Notes under the pieces: model-generated
Seen by the model: the letters and a program-made list of their open reading frames with translations, nothing else
What the model was told of the DNA's origin: nothing
Databases searched by the model: none
Made by a program: the position numbers and the translations under genes
Shown: positions 58,233 through 64,000 of the stretch, piece by piece
How positions within the stretch are numbered: position 1 is the first letter of the stretch
Layout of the letters: every line of letters begins with the position of its first letter
Assembly: GCA_014189435.1 (NCBI GenBank)
Contig: CP050293.1
Coordinates: 2,423,001-2,487,000, forward strand
Length of the DNA: 64,000 nt
Direction of reading: 5' to 3'
DNA from: Mesorhizobium loti
GTDB lineage: Bacteria; Pseudomonadota; Alphaproteobacteria; Rhizobiales; Rhizobiaceae

Positions 58233-58891
58233 GCCACCGCCACCTTACTCGCCGGCCAGGATGCGAGGATCACAGATTTCAACTCTTCCATCAGCTTGGT
58301 AAGGTCTTCGACTGCCGTTGGGTGCAAAGCCTCGGCGACGAGGAAGGCGGTGGCCGTATCCGATCGAACGGCGGAATATCCGCTTTGCCGGTTTGTCCAG
58401 CGCCTAGCATGCGCACGGCTGCCGTTGTCCGTGAAGATTATCTCGCCGGGTTCTGGTTTCTCCACCTCACCGGAAAACGTCTGGTAGATTTCCTCGCCAG
58501 TCGCGTGTCGTACTTCCAGCGTGCCCTCAATCCTTGCGGCGTCGAAGACCGCGATTGGGATCGCGTATGCAACCGAAGCGGCGTTACACAGGTCGACGAG
58601 GGGATGGAGGCGCGGCAGGCGGCCTTCCTTACGAAACCGGCGCAACAGGGCTTCGGAGGCGCATCTATACTGCTTCAGACCCATTTTGGCGAAAGCACGC
58701 CGCCACGCCCGTATCTCGGAGAATTCGCCCTCGGACGATACGGCGAGCCTGTTAGTGGCAACGGCATGAAAGCGCGCAATTGCGTCGGAAACGTCGGCGT
58801 CGGGATGGATGGGTTCGATGTGGAGGGTGCACGTTGCAAGCTCTGGGAATTCAGAACGCATTGTATTGGCATACTGGAAGGTGACAGGCAT
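58229..58891 (-). CDS. B3/B4 tRNA-binding-domain protein
   Basis: A 220-residue stand-alone protein related to the B3/B4 editing domain of phenylalanyl-tRNA synthetase beta. The pattern LPRLHPLVDLCNAASVAYAIPIAVFDAARIEGTLEVRHATGEE is typical. In the synthetase this domain hydrolyses wrongly charged tRNA; free versions are poorly understood. It lies between an AraC gene and a LysE exporter on the same strand, suggesting control of unusual amino acids by export and by editing. Confidence 0.88.
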   Translation of the reverse strand: MPVTFQYANTMRSEFPELATCTLHIEPIHPDADVSDAIARFHAVATNRLAVSSEGEFSEIRAWRRAFAKMGLKQYRCASEALLRRFRKEGRLPRLHPLVDLCNAASVAYAIPIAVFDAARIEGTLEVRHATGEEIYQTFSGEVEKPEPGEIIFTDNGSRAHARRWTNRQSGYSAVRSDTATAFLVAEALHPTAVEDLTKLMEELKSVILASWPASKVAVA

Positions 58892-58969
58892 ATAGCTGGC
58901 TCTCTCATGTTTTGAGCCATCGTCCTTCCTGCAGTGCCCTTTCGTCTTGAACGAAATTGCAGGTGCCGC

Positions 58970-59809
58970 CTAAAGCCGCGCCGCCGCGTAGTATCCTGGC
59001 GACATCCCGTAGGTGCGAACGAACAGCCGCGTCATGTGACTTTGGTCTGCAAAGCCGCTCGATGCGGCGGCCTGAGCCAAATCAACCCCGCGCGTGATCA
59101 GTCTTTTCGCCAGCTGCAGCCGGCGCTGGATCATATAAGCGTGAGGTGTGAAACCAGTCGCGCGCGCGAAGCCCCGCACCACCTGGAAACGGCTGATTCC
59201 GCAAAGCCGCGCCAGATCATCGAGGGTGATGGGTGCGGCCGACTCATCATCGATTTTCGATCTGGCAGCCGCAATCGCCTTCGGAACCGATGGTGGCTTC
59301 TTGACGGTTTCTCTGTTCTCAACAAGCTGCTCAAGCAGGAGAAACAGACACTCTTCGGCTTGCATGTGCTGTCCTGTGCTGGAGCAGGCGGTCATGGCGG
59401 AAAAAAGCGACCGATATTGGTCCGCTACGGCCCTGTCGCGAATGACAGGATCGGATAGCTCGAAGCTTTTGGCTCGGCCGTCCGTCATGTCGTGAAAAAT
59501 ACTAGAGACGGTCTTCGGCTCAAAATAGAGCATCTGCCACGACCGACCGCCATCGCCGATGGGTGCCCCGTCATGTGCTTCGCCGGGGTTGACGGTGATG
59601 ACGTCCCCCGTTCCTGCTTCGACGACGCCGCGACCGCTGAGCGAGACCTGCGCACCTCGGTTTATCAATCCGACACCAAACTGATCGTGCATATGGCGTC
59701 CGAAGGCGAGCGCGGTGTCAGCCTCGACGGCATCCACACCATCCACTACGGCATTCCTTACCCTGAATGTTGGCAAGCGCTTCTTGTCACCTTGCAATTG
59801 CCTAGTCAT
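58970..59809 (-). CDS. AraC-family transcriptional regulator
   Basis: Regulator of 279 residues with an N-terminal cupin-like sensing domain (FGRHMHDQFGVGLINRGAQVSLSGRGVVEAGTGDVITVNPGEAHDG) and a C-terminal AraC DNA-binding domain (LDDLARLCGISRFQVVRGFARATGFTPHAYMIQRRLQLAKRLI, SGFADQSHMTRLFVRTYGMSPG). The start is uncertain between ATG 59809 and GTG 59842. It probably activates the downstream B3/B4-LysE pair, an arrangement common for LysE exporters. Confidence 0.92.
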   Translation of the reverse strand: MTRQLQGDKKRLPTFRVRNAVVDGVDAVEADTALAFGRHMHDQFGVGLINRGAQVSLSGRGVVEAGTGDVITVNPGEAHDGAPIGDGGRSWQMLYFEPKTVSSIFHDMTDGRAKSFELSDPVIRDRAVADQYRSLFSAMTACSSTGQHMQAEECLFLLLEQLVENRETVKKPPSVPKAIAAARSKIDDESAAPITLDDLARLCGISRFQVVRGFARATGFTPHAYMIQRRLQLAKRLITRGVDLAQAAASSGFADQSHMTRLFVRTYGMSPGYYAAARL

Positions 59810-60560
59810 CCTTGACTTTCTGTAAGCTCGGACTGCAGCCACTTCGTCCTGGTTTGCAGAATTGTCGCATTAAATCCGGATTTGAGCGACGGCTTTGCAG
59901 CTGATTTCGGCCAACACATCGGCAGATTTGCTCCATCTGGCCAACGATTCACATCGCGCCCACACGCCAACAGCTTTTGACCATTCGCCCCGGGCGTCGA
60001 TGGTGATGCCACGCCCGCGTGCCGATCAGCGATCAGGATGTCGACGACAAACCGACCGACGAGACGGACAGCTTGCGCTCGGTCTGCCGCCAGTACGGAA
60101 TCGACAGGTTCACGCATGCTCCGGATCCAGCGGCTGTCGCGGCTGAAACGCGAGTGGCTGGTCAACCGGTTCGAGAAAATGGCGGGGGAACGTGCTGGAA
60201 GATCAGGCTTGTTCGAAACCGCTCCGGCCGCTCGATAGGCAACCAAACCAGCCTGATAGGATTAGACCGGTTGGGAAGGAGACGCGTGAATCATTCCCGT
60301 CGCGTGCTGCACGGCTTGTTACGCCATCGCGGCCGTCCGATCCTCGGCTTTCAATGCCTCTAGAGCGAGTGTCAGCGCGACACCAACGGCAGCCGCAGTT
60401 TCCGTGTTCGGGCGTAGCGCCGTCTAGGTGACAGGCGAAATGCGCGAAATCGCAGACACTGCCCAGAGCAGCGCAGTCAAGGGCAAGGGGTCTTGTAACT
60501 TCGGCTCGCAGCCCTACACTAGACCCGGCTCATGCCATTGCGAAACAGCCTGCGCTGTCC
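59810..60560. other. Intergenic region without recognised gene
   Basis: About 750 bases with frames on both strands, none with family features or a good ribosome site. A minus-strand frame of 146 codons ending at 59806 overlaps the AraC start and looks spurious. The region may hold decayed DNA. Confidence 0.5.
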
Positions 60561-61000
60561 TCATGCCAGTCTGGCGGCGATAGCGGCATAGATCTGCTCC
60601 AGCTCTCGCCCCAGCACCGACAATTCATCATGACCGTAGCGATCGAACAGCAGCCCAGGGACCGGCCATCTCACCGTAACCGCATTTTCATCCTCCATGA
60701 CCACAACCTTCAGGGGCGCCTCTGAAAGCGCAGCCGGATCTGCGCCCAGCAGGCGAACCATGTAGCGCGGATGAAAGAAAAGAATCTGCCGCGTGCGCGC
60801 CATGATATAGCCGCCACGTTTCAGCAGCATTTGCGGATCGATTTCATGGATGATCCAGATATCCGCCTCGCGCATACGGTGCGAATGGTCTCGAGGACCG
60901 TATCAAATGACGAGCTCGCAGCGACCATGTGCTGGAACTCATGTCCGTCTCGCGGCTGAGCGTAGTCGACTTTTGGCAAACCTGACGGCCCGTCGCTCAT
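60561..61000 (-). pseudogene. DUF302-family gene with a frameshift
   Basis: The N-terminal part starts at the ATG at 61000 with GGAGAGG upstream and reads MSDGPSGLPKVDYAQ through SSSFDTVLETIRTV. The rest, READIWIIHEIDPQMLLKRGGYIMARTRQILFFHP, continues in another frame from 60875 on. One missing base near 60876 would join them into a protein of about 147 residues with the normal DUF302 layout. A true mutation or a sequencing error are both possible. The start lies within the end of the AhpD-like gene. DUF302 function is unknown. Confidence 0.7.
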
Positions 61001-61358
61001 CGAACCTCTCCGCGGTGGCGGGCCCAGACTTCACCGCGATAGCGTCGAGCACGCGGGCCGAATAGACCATCGCCGCGCCCGCGCCCAGGGCAACCGCGAC
61101 GGCGAGCGCCTCGCAAATCTCGTCTGGCTCGGCCCCTGCCTTGAGGGCCGCATCGGCGTGCACGACGATGCAGCCGTCGCAGCGTGCCGTGACCGCGACG
61201 GCGAGCGCAATGAGCTCACGGGTCTTCGCCGAAAGCTTCTGCGTCGTTTCACCGGCCGCGCTGAGAGTCTTGTATCCGTTGAGCGTATCCGGCGAGCGTT
61301 TGCCCAATTCGCCGATGCGGCCCAGCAACTGCTTGTGATAGCCATTCCAATCGATCAT
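60939..61358 (-). CDS. Carboxymuconolactone decarboxylase (AhpD-like) family protein
   Basis: A 139-residue all-helical protein. The family core is LSAKTRELIALAVAVTARCDGCIVVHADAALKAGA, with the first redox Cys and the distal His of the AhpD-type CxxCxxxH site; here the second Cys is replaced, because CDGCIVVH keeps both Cys at three-residue spacing and the His four later. The ATG at 61358 follows AAGGAGC. The last 30 residues overlap the DUF302 start and look unlike the family, so the C-terminus may be altered. It follows the LysR gene by 80 bases. Confidence 0.85.
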   Translation of the reverse strand: MIDWNGYHKQLLGRIGELGKRSPDTLNGYKTLSAAGETTQKLSAKTRELIALAVAVTARCDGCIVVHADAALKAGAEPDEICEALAVAVALGAGAAMVYSARVLDAIAVKSGPATAERFDERRAVRFAKSRLRSAARRT

Positions 61359-61438
61359 CACGACCGAGCTCCTTCGTTGGTGGAAGTGATGATCCACAAA
61401 AGCGAAGTTGCCACGCAAAGGAAATTGCCGATCCTTGT

Positions 61439-62422
61439 TTAGGCCCTATGCATTTTCGTCTGGGGACGGCCGCCGGGCTCGAGACCGGAGGATTTTTTGC
61501 GGATGCCGGTGGCGAGGATTCGCGCTGCCGCCTGCACACGGGGCGTGTTGCGAACCTCGGCGTGAATGCCCATCCAGATATCGCGCGCCGGTACGGGCAG
61601 GGGAGTGTTCACCCGAACAAGGCCTGTCGTGTTGTCGCCGATGTAGCGCGGTAGGCAGGCAAGGCCGGCGCCGGCTACCGCCGCATTTGCCTGTGCTTCG
61701 CGACTATCCGTTCGCAGCACGGCGGCCGCTTCGTAGGCGATATCTTCGAGCCAAGCGAGATCGGCAATCGCGTCCAGTTCGCTCCGCATCGCAATGATGG
61801 CATGACCCTTGAACCCTGTCCCAAAGTCCGGCTCGCTATGCCGGTTGAGATAGGACGGCGCGGCGTAAAGGCTAAAGGCCAAGCCACCGAGTCGCCGCTG
61901 GACCACCTCACCTTGCTCGAAACGAACGAAGCGAAAGGCTATGTCCGCCTCGCTTCGCGCCAGATTAGCCCGGCGGGCCTCTCCGAGCAGTTCGATGGTC
62001 ATGCCGGGATGGGCTTCGGACAGTTCCGCACAGATCGGAGCCAGAACGCGCGCGCAGAACCATTCCGCTGCGCTGACCCGGACGACGCCCTCGGCTCCCG
62101 CATCGCGCCCGGAGACCGTTCGCTCGATGGCCAGGGTTTCGGCCTCGATGCGTTCGAGCCTTTCCAGGATCGCAACACCGGACTCAGTGAGCGCAAGCGA
62201 TCCGGGCAAACGGCGAAAGATTTGTGTGCCAAGGCTGGCCTCGAAAGCCGCGACTCGACGACCCACCGTGGGCTGCGTGGTCCGCAAATTCCGCGCGGCC
62301 GCAGAGAGCGAGCCGTGTTTTGCGACCGCCAGCAAAAATCGCAAATCGTCCCAGTTCAACGAGCCCGCCACTGTTCCGGGCTTGGATCGTCGGCTCGCAT
62401 CCAGATCTAAACGGCTTCTCAT
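61439..62422 (-). CDS. LysR-family transcriptional regulator
   Basis: Regulator of 327 residues. The winged helix is LNWDDLRFLLAVAKHGSLSAAARNLRTTQPTVGRRVAAFEASLG, followed by the effector domain. The first 20 residues before LNWDD are probably part of the frame but might not be translated. It is upstream of the AhpD-like and DUF302 genes on the same strand and may control them. Confidence 0.9.
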   Translation of the reverse strand: MRSRLDLDASRRSKPGTVAGSLNWDDLRFLLAVAKHGSLSAAARNLRTTQPTVGRRVAAFEASLGTQIFRRLPGSLALTESGVAILERLERIEAETLAIERTVSGRDAGAEGVVRVSAAEWFCARVLAPICAELSEAHPGMTIELLGEARRANLARSEADIAFRFVRFEQGEVVQRRLGGLAFSLYAAPSYLNRHSEPDFGTGFKGHAIIAMRSELDAIADLAWLEDIAYEAAAVLRTDSREAQANAAVAGAGLACLPRYIGDNTTGLVRVNTPLPVPARDIWMGIHAEVRNTPRVQAAARILATGIRKKSSGLEPGGRPQTKMHRA

Positions 62423-62574
62423 TGGTTAGCGGGCTCAGCCCTTTTCTTTTGCACTGTCGCAAAAATTAAAACTACACCCCAACAATGACTTGAAGGGGCA
62501 CTTATCCGGATAGGCCAAGTGCCAATTGAATGCCGCACAGTAGAATAGTCGTTCTGTGACGTTAGCGGAATACC

Positions 62575-62906
62575 CTAAGTCATCGCTGTTCTAGGCCCGG
62601 GATGGTCCATTGCCATTCTGAAATCAACCAGGCTTCCGCGACCCTAGCACCGAGAAGGTCGTTTGCCCCAGCCGACGCTTGAGATCGAGCAAGGCCAAAG
62701 CCTTTCCACGTTTCGCGGAATGAGAGCTCTCCGGGTGATCGGGGGGCTTGTAGGACATGCCGAAGCCAGGAAGGTCCGGGCACACGACGGTGAAGTCAGG
62801 CGACAGCAGGTCGGCGACGCAGGATTGGCGGCCCAATCCGCCGAGCCGGACTCGGATGGGGCCACAGTCACTGCTTATTGTCTCGAGGACGAAATTCGTC
62901 GAACAT
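62575..62906 (-). pseudogene. Decayed haloacetate-dehalogenase-like alpha/beta hydrolase
   Basis: Three frames hold consecutive pieces of one hydrolase: MFDEFRPRD at the start, then IRVRLGG, then DLLSPDFTVVCPDLPGFGMSYKPPDHPE and SAKRGKALALLDLKRRLGQTTFSVLG, then VDFRMAMDHPG. The oxyanion segment after the first strand is missing and the nucleophile Asp region is broken. The order and sequence fit fluoroacetate/haloacetate dehalogenases. The gene is not functional. Confidence 0.7.
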
Positions 62907-62964
62907 GAATATCGAGGCGATGCCTTGCGTCATTGAGCCAGCGAGTGACGCGGTTGTATGACTC

Positions 62965-63294
62965 TTACGGCGTTGACAAATTCAAGCCAATGATGCCGAC
63001 AACGACAATCGCGATGAAGGCCATCCGTTGAAAGTCCAGAACCTCCTGGAACACCAAGGTGCCAACCAAAACCGAGCCGACAGCCCCAATTCCAGTCCAT
63101 ACGACATAGGCCATGCCAAGCGGAAGAGCGGACAGTGCTTTGCCAAGGGTGAACACGGATGCCCCAAGCAGAACCAGCGACAATGCTGTCCACCCCCAAT
63201 TCGCATAGCCATCAGCTTTTTTTGTGGCCAGAGCCCAAGCGACGTCCAGCAGCCCGGAAAGAACGAGTAAGAGCCAGGCCATCGTGTGGCTCAT
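62965..63294 (-). CDS. SMR-family multidrug/guanidinium-type efflux protein
   Basis: A 109-residue protein with four transmembrane helices. The pattern LPLGMAYVVWTGIGAVGSVLVG places it with the SugE/Gdx-like subgroup of small multidrug resistance proteins. The membrane-embedded Glu that is otherwise almost invariant in helix 1 is Asp here (GLLDVAWA). The ATG overlaps the azoreductase stop (ATGA), so both are made together. Confidence 0.88.
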   Translation of the reverse strand: MSHTMAWLLLVLSGLLDVAWALATKKADGYANWGWTALSLVLLGASVFTLGKALSALPLGMAYVVWTGIGAVGSVLVGTLVFQEVLDFQRMAFIAIVVVGIIGLNLSTP

Positions 63295-63932
63295 GGTGTG
63301 ATCCCAAACTGCCCGGCAAGGTCGGTCAACATAGCTTCCGCCGCATTGTTTGCCTTGGCGATTTGGGTCGGATCGCCAGTCGTTGGTCCGACCGGAACGA
63401 CGACTGCGCTGGTCAATCCGATGAACCGCAGCGCTTGCTTGAGATAGGGTGTGGCAAGGTCTGGTCGCTCCCAACTCCATCCGTCCGAGAAGTCACCCGA
63501 ACTTGCCAAGACGACCACCGCCGGTCTGTCAGTTAGCAGGGGCAAATATCCAGCGGTTGGATTGAAAGAAAAGCTTATACCGGGCTGGGTGACCAGATCG
63601 ATGTAGTGTTTGAGCCGATAGGGCGGCGACAGGTTCCACATTGGTGTCGATATCAAGACCGCATCGCTTTGATCGATGCGAGCGACCATTCGACCGATCT
63701 CTTCCCAAGCGGCCGCTTCTTCTGGCAGCATGTCTCGCCCTGCCAGTTTAGCGTATTTTGCCGACAGCAATGCCCCGCTGAACTCGGGAAGCGGTTCGGA
63801 CCAGACATTCAGGTGGTCCACAACGGTATCAGGACGAACAGCTTTGACGGCCGCGATATAGCTTTTGGCGAGGCGGCTCGAGTGAGACCGATCACCTCGA
63901 GGCGACGCTTCGATGTGCAAAAGGGAGTGCAT
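63291..63932 (-). CDS. azoR: FMN-dependent NADH-azoreductase
   Basis: Flavodoxin-fold reductase of 213 residues that reduces azo dyes and quinones. It has the FMN-phosphate loop HIEASPRGDRSHSSRLA, STPMWNLSPPYRLKHYIDLVTQPGISF and a C-terminal GPTTGDP segment. The ATG at 63932 has GAGGAA upstream. Coupled to the SMR pump, it may form a small detoxification pair. Upstream sequence to the window edge is only 68 bases. Confidence 0.93.
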   Translation of the reverse strand: MHSLLHIEASPRGDRSHSSRLAKSYIAAVKAVRPDTVVDHLNVWSEPLPEFSGALLSAKYAKLAGRDMLPEEAAAWEEIGRMVARIDQSDAVLISTPMWNLSPPYRLKHYIDLVTQPGISFSFNPTAGYLPLLTDRPAVVVLASSGDFSDGWSWERPDLATPYLKQALRFIGLTSAVVVPVGPTTGDPTQIAKANNAAEAMLTDLAGQFGITP

Positions 63933-64000
63933 ATAGGCTTCCTCGTTAGAGTCCCTGGGTCTATACCGTCGCGCAGTTGCAAATTCTCTCATGAAAATGC

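Overview
The window looks like a chromosomal segment of an alphaproteobacterium of the order Hyphomicrobiales (Rhizobiales), most likely Mesorhizobium or a close relative. The DNA is GC-rich. lexA carries a GTTC-N7-GTTC box of the alphaproteobacterial SOS type. The order ppiD-trpD-trpC-moaC-moeA with lexA nearby is typical of rhizobia, and a DUF982 gene and rhizobial-type palindromic intergenic repeats are present. The genus is an inference; no rRNA or tRNA gene is in the window.

Core part (1-16.8 kb). lexA runs off the left edge. A tryptophan-degradation cluster follows: kynU, kynA and an anthranilate-CoA-ligase-like gene on the minus strand, with a kynurenine-formamidase-like hydrolase divergent from them. 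Next is a tightly packed minus-strand operon, ppiD-trpD-trpC-moaC-moeA, which joins a periplasmic chaperone, tryptophan synthesis and molybdenum cofactor synthesis. Divergent from it are tpiA, secG, an L,D-transpeptidase, pyrG and a DUF1697 gene. Both ppiD and pyrG carry an apparent one-base frameshift in the same local sequence, CGAG[A]TCG, which suggests a consensus error rather than two dead genes.

Transport and catabolism part (16.8-57.1 kb). This holds an NCS1 permease, then a LysR gene divergent from a peptide-utilisation operon (leucyl aminopeptidase, proline-iminopeptidase-like hydrolase and a five-gene Dpp/Opp-type ABC importer). After a decayed stretch with dusA and GntR remnants comes an HxlR regulator divergent from an MFS efflux pump, with three repeated operator-like sites between them. 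The next block is an APC permease, SDR, IclR, epimerase, AllA-like lyase and NodB-like deacetylase, ended by a strong terminator. Then come DUF2848, LysR, a BMP-type ABC importer and an arginase-family ureohydrolase. Last is a polyamine-type ABC importer interleaved with an amine-oxidase-like flavoprotein, a GST, two small proteins and two paralogous amidohydrolases, one of which has lost three of its metal or catalytic residues. I think this last cluster is the best candidate for an undescribed pathway.

Right part (57.1-64 kb). This is looser and more eroded: AraC, a B3/B4-domain protein and a LysE exporter; LysR, an AhpD-like protein and a frameshifted DUF302 gene; a decayed haloacetate-dehalogenase-like gene; and an azoreductase coupled to an SMR pump whose conserved glutamate is replaced by aspartate.
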